The position numbers and the translations under genes are program-made. From the NCBI GenBank assembly GCA_009602725.1, contig WELB01000254.1, positions 59,373 to 123,372 of the forward strand: a stretch of DNA of 64,000 bases, read 5' to 3'. Each line of letters begins with the position of its first letter. The stretch's first letter is position 1. The stretch is from Spirogloea muscicola (Eukaryota; Streptophyta; Zygnematophyceae; Spirogloeales; Spirogloeaceae). The notes under the pieces are model-generated. The model saw only the letters and a program-made list of their open reading frames with translations, was not told where the DNA came from and did no database searches. Shown piece by piece: positions 52,560-64,000 of the stretch.

Positions 52560-55500
52560 TCAGCTTAGCGATGACCCCAGGTCTGACTGGTGGGCGACTT
52601 GCCCATCTGTTGGCAGGGGGATCACCGTGCCACCCTCCCCTGTAATATCTAAGACATCCACAAGTGACTGTTCTTGGTGCTTAGATGAGGTGACGGCATG
52701 CCTATTGCCGCCTTCTCTGCTCCCACTATCACCTTTATTGCTATCATCAATGGTGGCACTGCTGCCAGACAGACCCTCCGCAGCATCTGTTGCTGCCGTC
52801 ACAGCGGGTGCCACCACCGCCATTGCTGGCGGTGGCACCCCACTACCGGCCGTGCCAACGAGCTGCGCTCGCAGAATGTCATGGAGCTGGTCGAAGAGCT
52901 GCTTCTTTACTGCGTCAAATGCGCGCTCCAGCTTCTCAAGCTGCCAGCAATCAGTGGGGGCAATGGGGCAGCGTTAAGGTTGCTGACAAAGCCATGGCTG
53001 TGACTGGAAGATGAGCAACGCAAAGGTGCAGTTAGCAGTGCACAAAATATGCGGTGGCACACCTCCTCGGTGGCATTGACATTGTACATGAAGAGGCCAT
53101 AGTAGAGGTCGAAGCTGTCGCCGTTTGTGTTCTCGACCTGTTCAGGAGACATGGTCGGATATTGCAAGCAACAGAGTCCACGTTCTGCCAGCGATCGCAA
53201 CTATTTGAAGCGGCAAGCAAGCAAACACCCTGCAAAATAATCAAAGCCTGAAATCACAGAACCCATGGAATGGAGCTAAGTATAGACGCGATGCATCCTC
53301 GAAGTTGGACTCAAATCCTACCAGCTGCAAAAGCGTCTCGTAGCCTCGTGTGTTGATGGGCGTCGACTCCAGCACAAGCCGCCCAAGGACCCTGGCAGAT
53401 ATCATCTAAGGTACAGTCTCAAGATATTGCTAGGAGAGTTGCACAGCAGTGGCACCTCAGCAAAGTAAGAGTCTCTGCTGAGAGGTGATCGTAAAGGTGG
53501 TGTGTGAGAATGACATAAGTGAGAGCCTGTTGTGCCTTCACTACGAAATATGCAAGCTGGCAAGTAAGCGCCGCATGCGTGGCAACCTGCCAACTGTGTG
53601 CGTAATGAATTGCGTGCCAGCTGCATAACGGTCGTGCTCCTCGCAGGACATTTCGACCATGCGGCAACCCTGCGGTGGCAGCGCCCACGGGGCCCCCTTC
53701 TCAGGCCACCTGCGGCACAAGTGGTGGCAGGAGGGAGGCCCGTCGAGGGGGGGGACAAGACAGCGCCCAGTCAAACGAGTGAGCAGGACAGACCAGCAAG
53801 ACCGTCGGTGGAGCTCTCTGGATCAGGTGCTCGCTCACCTCATTCTTGAAGATCTTGAGGATCTTGGCGCAGCGCTCCTCGCGCTGGCCCGACCCAACAC
53901 GGACCTGCCACAGGGAGTCGTCATATGAGTGTCAGAGCTCAGGACGATCGGACAAGACGAGAGCAGGGAGGCCATCGGTCATTTTGACAAGCTACAGTGC
54001 CACCTGCAGGTGAAGAGATGCAGGAGAAGAGAAAGCTGGCAAGGTGGCCAACGAATAGTACGGAACCTTGTCAAAAACAAAAGGCAGGTCTTTCCAGCTG
54101 CTCTTGCCGCTTTCAGGGCCAAACATTGGGTGCGTGCAGAGCAGATCAAAGTCCTGCGGTAGCACCTGCATGCGAGCACATCACCAAATGTACTTGAAAC
54201 GAGTAAGAGGTTGGGGTATAATCTCTGGTATTCCAGCCAATGAAAGCAGCCTTGACATTTGCAGGTGTTCGCGACAGGCTAAGGTAAGGTGGTGAGCGGA
54301 CCTGCAGGAAGAGTGTTCGCGGGAACTCCTTCACAGACAACACATCCATGAAGAGCGTGGATCGCTTGAGGCGCTGCACAGGCAGCGATCGCAGGACACG
54401 GTCGGTTGACAGGATGGATGTGCACATAATCACCACCTCGGGGTGCTCCTCGCAGAAGTCGTCCGGGTCGCTGCACAGCCGCCACAGTCGCACCACATAG
54501 CTTAAAGGAGTGTCAGTCGAGCGCGCTTCTCTGCACCAGTCTTTCAACTTTGTTATTTTTCACTGTATACTTACATCTTGGAACTCCCACAACTGCAGCA
54601 GCCGAGAAGGCTTTTAGAATACCACAACATCATGCAGGCTTCTGGGTAGGACTGAGCTCTTGAGGATGATCACGGGTCAGAAACAGGAGTTTCGAGTTGC
54701 AGCCCAGCCACAGGACTGGCCGCCTCCGTCAACAGGTAGCGTGGGCAGCCGACTGTCGAACGACGACGTCGCAGAGTCGCCGGTGCAACTAGAAGACGTG
54801 GTGAAAACCAAGCGACCAAAGCCTGCACCGGGCTCTGAACCCCTCCCTAAACCCCAGCCACACAAGGACTTTGTATTGAGCTTTGAAACAAGAGACCATC
54901 CTATGCGTGTGCATGACGGAGAGCTGCCGGTGCCAGTGGAGACTGTGAGCTCCAGAACGTGGAAGACGTCGGTCTCGGCCGCAGATACGAGCCTCCCGAA
55001 GCCAGATTTACGTGAAAATCCCACAAGGAGCCTGTGCCTTTGGCTCTTAGTCTAAGCTGCGAGGGTCAGGCTCCGGAGTCATCCGGCTCGGCCACGGCTC
55101 CATGACTGCTAGGTAAGGGCAGGAGCTCGGGTTGAGAGATGCGGGGTTCGAGCAGGCGAGTAAGCATGGGACCTGAAGAAGCGGACGCCCATCTCCTTGG
55201 CGATCCTGCGGTGGTCGGAGCGGGAGAAGGCGAGCACGGCGTGGCCCTGCCGCACGATGCGCCGCGCCAGGAACTGCCCGAAGTTTCCGAAGCCGACGAC
55301 GCCGACCTTGAGCTTGGCGCGCTTCTCAAGGGCCTGCTCCTGCGCGCCGGCCGGCATGATGGCAGCCGGTCACCACCCGGCGTCGGCGGCGGCCTAGGCT
55401 GCCGTTTGACGCGTGCCGGAGCGGCGTCGCGGCTGGCAGCCATGGCGGCCTCGGGCTCGCCAGGAGGGGCCGTAGCCGCCGCCGAGGGCGGAGTGAGGAC

Positions 55501-55974
55501 CTGGATGGACTCGTAGTCGAACGGCTGCGCTGCGTCCAGAGCCAGGATGCGGCCAACGACGCGCCTCTCGCCTCTGCCGTAGTCGCCGCCGCCGCCGCAC
55601 TTGCCGCCGCATCCGCCGCCATTGCCAGCAGGCAGAACGGCAGGCGTGGGCTTGCGGAGGGCCGGCGCTCCGCGGCAGAGGCGCAGTCGCCTCTCGGCGG
55701 GGTTCCTGCGGGGGCGGCATCCACCCGGCGGCCAGACCGCGGCGGAGGCGGCGGCGGCGGCGGCGGCGGCCNGCGCCGCGTTGTGCGGCGGCGGAGGCGG
55801 CGGGCCGCGCGGAGGCCGACGGAACGGCAGACCAAGGCCTCCCCGCGGCCGTTCCGTCCTATTCGCGTCCTGAACGATGTAAACCAGACGTCCCGTTCCG
55901 TCCCATTTACTGGCCAAGCTCGGTTGGCGACGTCGTGGCCCGCTCCCGCGCCGCTCGCTGGCCGTGGGGCCCAA
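52560..55974 (-). CDS. TYRAAT: Arogenate dehydrogenase TyrA, plant type (9 exons)
   Basis: Catalyses NADP-dependent oxidative decarboxylation of arogenate to tyrosine, normally in plastids. Exons: 55411 to about 55974 (start unsettled), 55173-55339, 54302-54470, 54067-54165, 53839-53904, 53587-53669, 53322-53391, 53063-53137, 52560-52940. Motifs in order: LDAAQPFDYES, Rossmann GVVGFGNFGQFLA, CTSILSTDRVL, FMDVLSVKEFPR, CTHPMFGPESGK, GCRMVEMSCEEHDRYAAGTQ, FITHTVGR, ESTPINTRGYETL, ENTNGDSFDLYYGLFMYNVN. Exon 9 adds a long Ser/Asp/Gly-rich tail (about 95 residues) after the usual LxKQLFxxLH end. The exon 1/2 junction needs a weak GTCAAA donor (intron 55340-55410) to keep phase. Exon 1 is CGG-rich with an N at 55772. 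Only the ATG at 55974 lies in its frame. Confidence 0.92.
54660..55055 (+). CDS. 131-codon open frame inside TyrA intron 2, antisense
   Basis: Lies entirely within the 54471-55172 intron, opposite to TyrA. The product would be hydrophilic and Pro/Lys-rich (KTKRPKPAPGSEPLPKPQPH) with no recognised domain; a minus-strand frame overlaps it. It is more likely chance than a nested gene. Confidence 0.15.
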   Translation: MRMITGQKQEFRVAAQPQDWPPPSTGSVGSRLSNDDVAESPVQLEDVVKTKRPKPAPGSEPLPKPQPHKDFVLSFETRDHPMRVHDGELPVPVETVSSRTWKTSVSAADTSLPKPDLRENPTRSLCLWLLV

Positions 55975-56738
55975 GAATCAGTCGCATCGTAGATTTTACC
56001 CCTCGACGGAATGGGCGGCACTGTCCAGCGAGAGCCACAGAGAGGCTCCCACTTACTCCCACAGTCGGCGTGGCCGGCTCCTGTGCCGCTCGCCGGGCCC
56101 CGCGCGGGTGCCAAATCTGCCGGGGCACGGAACGACCGCTCCCCCGCGCCTTCGATCATGTCACAGCTGATCTGCGATATTGCCGATCTTTCTGCTCCCG
56201 GGGGACAAAGCCCGAGCTTCATAAGCTTTCTGTCTCCGCAGCCTCTCCTACAAGCGCCTGGCCTGCAGGCGCAGACGAGGCCCTGTCTTTGTCGCGCCCG
56301 CCATTGTCGCGGCGGCGGCGGCGCCCGAGCAGAGGACTGGCCGCTCGAGGTCGCCGCTGCGAGCGCGGCTTCGCCGAATGGCGCGCCTGCGGCCTTGCGG
56401 CCCGGGGGCCGGCCTCTGCGGCACCTCGCTCGAGGTTCTAACCTCACTTCGGCCGAAGCAGGTGCGCTGTGCCAATACCTCCGCGCTCGTCGTCGCGGTG
56501 GAGGCTACCCTCCGGCTCGTCGTGGAAAGCGACCAGCTAGAGGCACTTTCGTATGCCGGCTTTGGATTCTCATGACCAGCTCGCGGACGAACCCATTTAG
56601 ACTGTTCTCAAGGGATGGCTCAGGGCCTTGCTCTGGCACTCGCTCTCTACTGATGCAATGTAGTGATTGTCGTCAGCTTCTCATTCTGCTATCTGTGTGC
56701 CTGGATCCACGGACTTGTTACATTGATCACGAATGCAG
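55975..56738. promoter_or_regulatory. GC-rich region between divergent TyrA and helicase genes
   Basis: About 750 bases separate the two divergent genes. It is GC-rich with long open frames on both strands, typical of composition rather than coding. The helicase's first exon(s), perhaps with a plastid transit peptide, and both 5' UTRs should lie here. GTGGGAGTAAGTGGGAG-like and CGGAATGGG segments recur in it. Confidence 0.4.
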
Positions 56739-59700
56739 GGCTTGGAAAAGGCCTGCCAGAAGAGGGACGTCCCATGGGGCTGCCTTCGGGCGTCCACCGT
56801 GGCTGCCCTCACGAAGCCGCCGAGGCCGGCTGCCAGCACCGACGCGCTGCTCAAGCAATTGTCAAGTATAGTCGCTATTCTTTTCCTCCACTTTTATAAT
56901 TGCAAAGCGAGCCTGTCCTTGTCCACATTACATCATCCTCTTGGATCTCTGACACTTTCTGTTTATCATAGGACTCTGCATGGTCGTCACACATTGTTAT
57001 TCAATGCCAGGCTATCTGGGTCGCGCGTACGTTGGGACTACAGCGGCACTTTGCAAGATTATTGGAATAGGCTGTTGCAGTTTGCAAGAGCTTCAGTCCT
57101 GCAGCATTTTCTTTGTTGCAGGTGGAGCTGATGGGAGTGGACAACAACAGAGCCATTCCAGGTCGCCCGAGCCAAGAAGATCAAGGGGCAAGCTAGGACT
57201 GCGTGTGGAAGAAGATACCTCTTCCGCAGAAGATGATGACTGCCTTTCAGCTGACGATATCCTGGGTGTGCTGAATTTTGAGCATGGGAACAGCATCACT
57301 GAGAATCATGCTCTTGGCAGCCAGCCAACGGATGCTGTAAGCACGGAGCCAGGACACACCCGCAGAAGGACCAGGCAGAAGAGCGTAGCCTTGCAGGTGG
57401 ACGTAGTGGAAGCTCACCAAGCAGGTGCTCCTGATGTGGAATGCCCAGAGGACAGGTCAGTGGATGTTGCAGGCAGTAATGGGGATGGAGAGTCTGTCTC
57501 TGAGACAGGCAACCGTGGAGACCCATTGGGAAGGAAGTCATTGGGAAAGGCGGCAGTGAAGTGGTTGTCTCAGGTGACCATATCGCCTGAAGACACATGA
57601 CAGAGCCAAAGGCATGTCAGTGATATGAAGCTGCAAGAGCCACCTGTGTTGTAGATATGGCGCCTTACACCCTGTGCCTTGTGCTACACATGTAGCTCAG
57701 TGTGGATAATGAAGATAGCAGCAATGTTGCCATGGCAGGGTCTGGGAGCTTTTGCAGCTGAACTGATCGCAGCTGAGCAACGAGGGCTGAGGCTGGTGGA
57801 GGTTCATGGCAGCAGTGCGCAGCTGATGGCGGCAGTCCAGAGCTTCTTGGCTAAGCAGCCAATGCCACCTGGAGCCGAGGCCAAGTGCCAGATAGCAGCG
57901 GCGCACTTTCCCACAGTCTGGGATCACCTGCAGCGGGAGCTCCAATGGGCTCTGCAGGCTCTTGAGGCCAAAGGCCACTTAAGCACCTGGAAAGGCTCGC
58001 AGGCCTGGAGACTTGTGAAGGGTCTTGGAAAGAGCGGTATGTATGACTGTAGCAAGAGTGTGTGTATAGCTGCCAGATGTTGTCCTTGTCATGATTGGGC
58101 TGCTTGGGCCTAGGGACGTGGACGTCTGAACCTCAGGCGATGTGCTGGAGATGTATGGGCAGCTGGTCTATCTCCTGGTCATGCTATTATGTACCTCCAC
58201 TATGCAAGTGACTTCATGCTCCAATGCACATTCAGATGAGCACAAACTTGCCACAAAAGGTGGTAAAGTCCTGGAGCCAGGGGATGTATATCTGCCGAAT
58301 GAGAGGATCAATGAGATCCACGTGAGTGCACTCAGTATCACCAGCATTAGTCACATACATCTACTCCAGAATGAAAGTATCTCTAGTAGCAAGTCAGCTG
58401 TCCAGCAGAGCCTGGGTCCAAATTGAGCACAAGACTATCGATGTCACTGCTGACTGAAGTTATTGTTGCAACTCTTCCATGACATCTTGTGTGTATTTGT
58501 CAAGAGCCTCACATGTTGATACATGGTTATTTGACGTTTGTGTGCAGGCTTCATTGAAGTCATTTGTAGATCGGGCCCTGAGGTTACTGAAGCTGGAGAG
58601 AGATGCAGAGCTTCTTGTCACCCAAAATCTGATTGGCGACTTTGAGCCCAAAAGCTCTGAGTCTGGGTCAGAGTCTGAGAGAGATCAGCAGGAAGAGCAC
58701 ATGAACGAGCAGAGGGGAGACGCCACCAGCAGTCCTACCACTGCTGACCATATCGACACACTTCGCCACTTGAAGCTTGTCAAGTCAGCAACAGGTATAC
58801 TGTAGGAGCCGCATGCACATGCTTTTGCAGCAAATGAACACCCCATTCACAGCTATTCAAGAAGCAGACATGTATCTTGAGGCCATGAGGTTGCAAATTA
58901 TGGGCAGTGGCTTGGCACCTCACTAATGCTTGAGCAAGCGGTTGCAGGTCTTGGTGGCATGCATCTGGTCACCCTTCGTGACCAGAGAGGGCAGCAATTG
59001 CCGCCCCACAGCTTCACACCTGGCGACATGGTGTGCATTCGATGGGAAGGGGGAAAGACTGGCAAGGTAGCCACCCTGTGCACAAAGGGCACAGTTTACA
59101 GCTTGGAGGATGACGGAGCTGGCCTGGCAGTTGCGGTTAATGTCAGATACGGGGATGCCGCACTTTCGAAGCTGTTTGGCAAGGACTTGAGGATGGACCG
59201 CATCAGTGCGCTGGCTGATGCTACGACCTACGATGTATGTACATTGTCCCCAGCATGCAGGCACCTGGGCTTCCAGTGCTTGTAGTAGTCTTTTTTATAG
59301 TTCCAAGAGGATGCAAGTTATTTAGACTGCGAAATGATTCTGGTCATACTTGATCATACTTGATTCTGGTCATGGTTGTTTCTGATGACCGAGTGTACTT
59401 GGCCACAGCGAAATTGTGATGCACTTGAGACGCTGGAGAAACTGAATTTGAACAAGAAGGCCCCTGCCGCATCAATTGTAGCCACACTTTTCGATGATGG
59501 GCCAGAGCTTAGCTGGCAGCCAACCCAGGGTAGAACTCAAAGCATTCTGAAGGAAGACGAGGATCAAGGACCAAGGCCTGTTGGCAGTGTGGGCCTGCGT
59601 TTGGACGAGTCACAAGAACAATCAGTGGCGATGGCTTTAGACAAGCACATGCCGTGTGTCCTTATCCAGGGTCCGCCAGGTACAGGCAAGACGACAGTTG

Positions 59701-61945
59701 TTACAGAGGTTATCTGCAGGGCTGTTAACAGAGGCGAGCGCGTCTTGGTAACAGCTCCAACTAATGCGGCCGTTGACAACCTCGTTGAGAAACTCAGCGG
59801 AGCAGGCCTTAGCATTGTCAGAGTTGGGAACCCTGCAAGGGTGTCGCCCACTGTTGCGAGTCATTCTTTAAGCCACCAGGTCAGTGGGCAGCAGTAATGC
59901 CGCTTGCAGCAGAAGCTCTCATCCCCTGCCATGGCTGGTGGTCTCAGCTGCACAAGCGCAGCCTGCATGTTTCCAGTCTGCCTAGCTAGAGCCATTTTCT
60001 TATAGATTTTCGCTAAATTATATCCTCCAGCACATGGTGCTTACAGCCGGTTTTTCTTGGGTTGGCAGGTGGATGTGGCCATGTCAAGCTTCCGTAGGGA
60101 GGCAGCAAGGAGGAGAGCGGACCTCCGGCAGGACATTCGCTTGTGCCATGGTCAGGGTGAGGACGCCTTGGAGGCAGGGCTGCGCCAGATGCTCAAGCAG
60201 CTCGGTCGGGCGCTGCGTGTGCGCGAGAAGGAGACGATACTGGACATATTGTCCTCAGCGCAAGTCATCCTGTGCACCAACACGGGTGCTGGCGACCCCC
60301 TTGTGCAAAAGCTGCCAGCCTTTGACCTTGTGATTATTGACGAAGCTGGACAAGCAACTGAGCCAAGCTGCTGGATCCCCATCCTCCAGGTAGAGTTTCC
60401 ACTTTGAAGGGCCTGGTGGATTCATGACCTTGCATGCATGCAATGATGACTGATGACTCGTCATAAACAATTGCTGAAGGACATGTCCACATGTCAGGCT
60501 AGCACGGACATTGAGGTGGAAGCTTTTACCTATTATTATCCCTGCCTCAGCTGTGCAATTTCTGTTACTTGCGTGCTGCAAACCAGGGCCGGAGACTGGT
60601 GCTGGCTGGGGATCCTTGTCAGCTGGCGCCAACTGTGCTGTCCAGGGAGGCCGCTATGGGTGGCCTGGGTACCTCCCTTGTGGAGCGAGCAATGAGCCTG
60701 CACAATGGCAAATTGCTTGTCCTGCTGGACACCCAGTATCGCATGAATTCTGCAATTGCTAACTGGTGCTCAAGCGAGCTCTACAATGGCCGCCTCAAAT
60801 CTGCCCCAGCTGTGGCAGACCGCCTTCTCTGTGATTTATCAGGCGTCCGCGTGAGTGCCTCTAGCAGCCCGTTTCAGGCTGCAATCAAGGTGCATTTCTC
60901 GGCATCCCAGATTGCTCCAGCAGCAATTACTTCGTCGCTTCATGGCAACCCCGCTATGCTTCTCTGCTCTACAGGCAACCAGGGACACAACAAGGTCGAT
61001 GCTGGTGTTGGACACTCGGCTTCCTAGGGGCGGCATGCTTCCTGGCTGCGAGGAGGCTACTGATCCATCAGGGACAGGCTCGCTGTACAACGACGGCGAG
61101 GCAGAGACCGTCCTCCAGCACATTGACTCCCTCCTTAGTGCAGGTAGTCCATCGTCCAGTCCCCCACTTGAGTCTTAGAGAAACAATACATTTCACTGGC
61201 GCCATGGCTTGTCAGGAATGCTTATATGAAAGTGGCTGTGCTCTGGCTGCTCACACATCACAGCATCGCTTAGCCCACCCTGCCTTTCTTGTGTGAGCAG
61301 GCGTTCCACCCACGTCCATCGCCGTGCAATCACCATACCTTGCCCAAGTGCAGCTGATTCGGGATCAACTGGAGGGCAGGCCTGGGGCAGCAGGCGTGGA
61401 AGTGGCGAGTGTAGACGCTTTCCAAGGCCGGGAATCTGATGCTGTCATTATCTCAATGGTGAGTAGCTGCCAGTGTCATGCTGGATCATAGCTTTGCTTA
61501 TCGACTCATCAGTTTACTTTCTCTATGACCCCTGATCCCGCAGTAACGAGGTGAGGCATGGACAATTGCAGGAGAAAATTCTGATAGGTGGCCTTCCTTC
61601 TGGCCCTGGCAGGTACGGTCAAATGTTGCTGGCACAGTGGGCTTCTTGGGTGACCGCCGGCGGATGAACGTGGCTGTCACCCGTGCAAGGGTGCATGTTG
61701 CCATTGTCTGCGATACAGCAACTGTTGGGAAGAACCCATTCCTCAGGCGGCTGTTGCAGCACATACGGGAGGCTGGAGAGTTGCGGTCAATGGCAAGGTC
61801 AGGGCTGCTACAGAGGGCCACTGACAGAGGCAGCATTGATCACGAGCTTGCAACCCAGAACGACCAGGGCCTGTCACACGGGCAAAGGAAGGGGCTGCAG
61901 CTTTCTGTGGCAACTGGGAAGGTTCTTCTCACCGCTGCAGGATGA
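56739..61945 (+). CDS. UPF1/SMUBP2-like SF1 helicase (12 supported exons)
   Basis: Exons in phase: 56739-56865, 57122-57573, 57739-58036, 58236-58321, 58548-58794, 58948-59234, 59409-59879, 60069-60389, 60587-60850, 60975-61143, 61301-61458, 61613-61945, about 1070 residues without the first exon. An acidic Ser-rich N-terminal half is followed by a barrel-like region (TPGDMVCIRW, TKGTVYSLEDDG) and the helicase core: Walker A GPPGTGKTTV, motif Ia TAPTNAAVDNLVEKL, Walker B IIDEAGQATEPS, motif III GDPCQLAPT, LDTQYRMN, VDAFQGRESDAVIISMVRSN and arginine-finger NVAVTRAR. Order and wording match Arabidopsis AT5G35970 and its relatives (IGHMBP2 group, ATP-driven 5'-3' unwinding of RNA/DNA). Plastid targeting is likely by analogy only. 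No interruptions. Confidence 0.93.
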
Positions 61946-62299
61946 TCAAGCAGCTGGGGTGCATGTCTTGCTTCTGCAACATGTCAATTTGCAGTTCTTA
62001 AGGTGCTGTGTGCTTCATAACATGCTGCTGCCACTAATAAAGTCCACAATTCGTTGTTATTCAGTAGGCACTGTAGGCTGCCTCTATAGGACATCTGTAG
62101 GCATGCTGTTGAAAGCCTATCAATGGCTGTTCTTCCCTCTTTTACCAAGCATTGCGCCCACCTTTACTGGGGTGCCCCTTGTTAGCAGATTAAGCCTCCT
62201 TGCCAACAGCTTGCCACTTCATCTTGCCGGGCCTCTGCAAGGGGCGCCATTTGTAGTGCTGATCATGAACAGCCACAAGTCTCTTAGAGTCGGTCTCTT
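61946..62299. other. 3' flank of the helicase gene
   Basis: AT-richer than the coding region and without a recognised gene; likely the helicase 3' UTR. Confidence 0.4.
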
Positions 62300-62405
62300 G
62301 CATAGCTGTGTGGTTTTGGCGCCTTCTGAGCCCTTGGGACCTTGTTCATTCTTCTGGGCTGGCTTTTCACAGCCCCCGCCCCCTTTGGAAGAGCTCCAAA
62401 AGCCC
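62300..62405 (+). mobile_element. Isolated LINE tail
   Basis: Contains GAGCCCTTGGGACCTTGTTC, CATTCTTCTGGGCTGGCTTTTCACAGCC and TTTGGAAGAGCTCC. This is the only LINE-family piece right of 50.2 kb, and it has no coding part. Confidence 0.6.
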
Positions 62406-63400
62406 TTGCGGCTCAGGACACTCGCTGCCTAAGAAGCTGATAACGCCCAATAATTCAGTTCCGCCTCAGTGGTCCTACGCTAACTTGAGTCCCGAGTTAT
62501 GAACCCCCAGCTCCTCTTCCCCGCTTGGCACAATAAGCTCTGAATACCTATCAACCATGTTGTGCCAAGCAGATTGCGCCCTATTTCATACTTGCCAATC
62601 CAAACATAACACTATTAGCAGGTTGCTCAAAACACCTTTGCCTGAGTATTTGTACTCTGCCCATCGATGTCAACTACTGCAACAATGTCCACATTGAACC
62701 TGATCGATGACTTAAGAGATTGCTCTGCAAGGGTCTCAGCAGAGCACAAGGCCAAAGTCTGCATGATGAAAGAGCGCTTGAAGACAAGGTTATGCCTTGA
62801 AACAACTAGAAAACACCAGCAGCCCCATTGCATACGCGACCTTGAGTCGCAACGACTATGTTTGTGACAAACCAAATCTTACAGCATGGACGAAAAGGGC
62901 CAAAGAAGTGCCACCTCTGTGCCTCCACTGTTGCCTCCCTTGGTCACTACCTGATCGAATCTTGCGGTGCACATCGGGCCATAAGCTTCTACCTTCTTCA
63001 GGGTGGGAAGCGGCTTGCACAGACGGGCACGCACTGTCCATAAAACAGTAGCCCTCGAGCCAGGCCGGGAGGGGGCAGCTTTTGCGCCTCTGTCAAAAAG
63101 ACTTACCAAGTAGCACTATCATGCCGCTAGCTACAGATGTGCCCCATTGCACCGGCACCTAGTTCGAGCCTCGCTCTTGCTGGCACTCGAACATCTGCTA
63201 AAGTGACCTTCCACTCTAGTTCAAGTCCTCAATCCGTGAGGCCTTTGACCTTCCTTCTTGAAGCTCAAGCTTGGAAATTGTCAGCCTACACTTCTGGGTA
63301 AGAGTTCACTTCATTTATGTGGCTTCTAGGCTGGCGCCGCATGCCTCGCCTGCCGGCCACTTTTTCGGCTGGCGGGCGAGGCACAGAGCGCGAGATGCGC
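62406..63400. other. Unassigned intergenic stretch
   Basis: No gene, RNA or repeat recognised. Open frames are short and overlap on both strands. It lies between the convergent helicase and UTP20-like genes. Confidence 0.4.
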
Positions 63401-64000
63401 CTAGTGCGCAAAGCAATGCTTTTTGGTGCTCGTCCCATCATCGGCGCCGGCAGCAAGCACGCCACGTTTCCGCTTGTGCTCAGCAACCTTGCGCCTATTC
63501 TGGGCCTGTCGTTTTACTGCAAGCGTGCCGCGCTGTCGCGCTGCGCGCTCGGGGTCCACCAGCACTGCAACCGCTGCCGCTGCCCTCCGCGTCTCCCGCC
63601 TGGCCATCACGCCCTGCCGTACCTTGGCATATGCCTCCACGAAAGCAGGCACGCCCACCAGCTCCCGCACATGCTCCAGTGCCTCCGCCGCGAGAACCTT
63701 CAGGTCCTCTGTAATGTTTGCAGCAGCATGTCAATGGCGTAAGGCTAAAGTAGACCTTACACGGCAATGTGCTTGTACCAAAAGATGACAAAGACATGAC
63801 CGAGAAACAAGTTGCATGCGTGTCCATGAACAACGAGGGAATACTACACTTTGATGGGTTCTGTGGTGGCAATGTGGAGCACTCACCCGGGACCTGCTTT
63901 GAGGCAGCACCCTCAGCAATGCGGTAGAGCGGGTTGAGTGCCTGGTGCAAATACAGAGCCGTGCCTTGAGGCTCCAGCTGCGCGAGCATAGCAGCCAGCC
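63401..64000 (-). CDS. UTP20: UTP20-like small-subunit processome protein, 3' end (partial)
   Basis: Two minus-strand exons: 63887 to beyond 64000, and 63401-63708 (stop at 63401-63403). The first reads LAQLEPQGTALYLHQALNPLYRIAEG, the second VLAAEALEHVRELVGVPAFV, YAKVRQGVMARRETRRAAAA, DPERAARQRG and a very basic KRQAQNRRKVAEHKRKRG tail. The alternation of a HEAT-like helix with a Lys/Arg-rich, RNA-binding C-terminus matches UTP20, which acts in nucleolar 18S rRNA processing. Most of the gene (a very large protein) lies to the right of the window. The two exons join in phase (Gly-Glu junction). Confidence 0.6.

Noticed and set aside
55326-56447. 373-codon minus-strand frame upstream of TyrA
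   Set aside because: It is GC-driven and out of frame with both LDAAQPFDYES and the Rossmann exon; it shows no family motif.

Overview
This is eukaryotic nuclear DNA from a photosynthetic organism, most likely a streptophyte (charophyte) green alga. The genes are intron-rich with GT-AG introns. They include plant-type PEP carboxylase with a QNTG C-terminus, plant-type arogenate dehydrogenase, a ribokinase resembling the plant RBSK type, a heme-oxygenase-like protein, an ortholog-like match to the Arabidopsis AT5G35970 helicase, and four neprosin (DUF239) genes. Plant-style AAACCCTAA boxes are also present. The species call is an inference, and no gene here is bacterial.

Layout. Positions 1-19,930 hold three tandem neprosin genes in the same orientation (399-3125, 6782-9538, 16530-19249) with an identical nine-exon structure. 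Copies 1 and 3 are open throughout; copy 2 has a one-base deletion in exon 4. Between them lie a Ty3/gypsy integrase fossil, an old LTR-element fossil and small LINE tails. Positions 20,300-21,450 are LINE tails, followed by the last exon of a UBA-domain gene (to 21,739). A heme-oxygenase-like gene (minus, 22,357-24,622 plus unresolved 5' exons) and a fourth, diverged neprosin (plus, 26,034-28,459) diverge from a region carrying four AAACCCTAA boxes. PEP carboxylase fills 29,561-36,109 (minus, 16 exons, complete).

Positions 36,290-50,155 are dominated by nested, mostly 5'-truncated pieces of one non-LTR retrotransposon (LINE) family, with a 175-base N gap at 41,242-41,416. Its longest piece (44,501-46,087) encodes the C-terminal part of a LINE protein. 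Its 3' tails share a GGCTGG..CCAGCC hairpin core followed by one of several alternative ends. To the right come a ribokinase that looks broken at its 5' end (plus, ~50,270-52,147), arogenate dehydrogenase TyrA (minus, 52,560 to ~55,974), a UPF1/SMUBP2-like SF1 helicase (plus, 56,739-61,945) and the 3' end of a UTP20-like gene (minus, running off the right edge).

The genes do not form one pathway. They are ordinary metabolic and housekeeping plant-type genes, with a local secreted-protease (neprosin) expansion and a LINE-rich island. The most informative new signals are a LINE insertion in neprosin unit 1 whose empty site survives in unit 2, the modular hairpin tails of that LINE family, a heme-oxygenase-like protein apparently lacking the heme-ligand His, and a 24-bp near-perfect foldback inside a neprosin intron.
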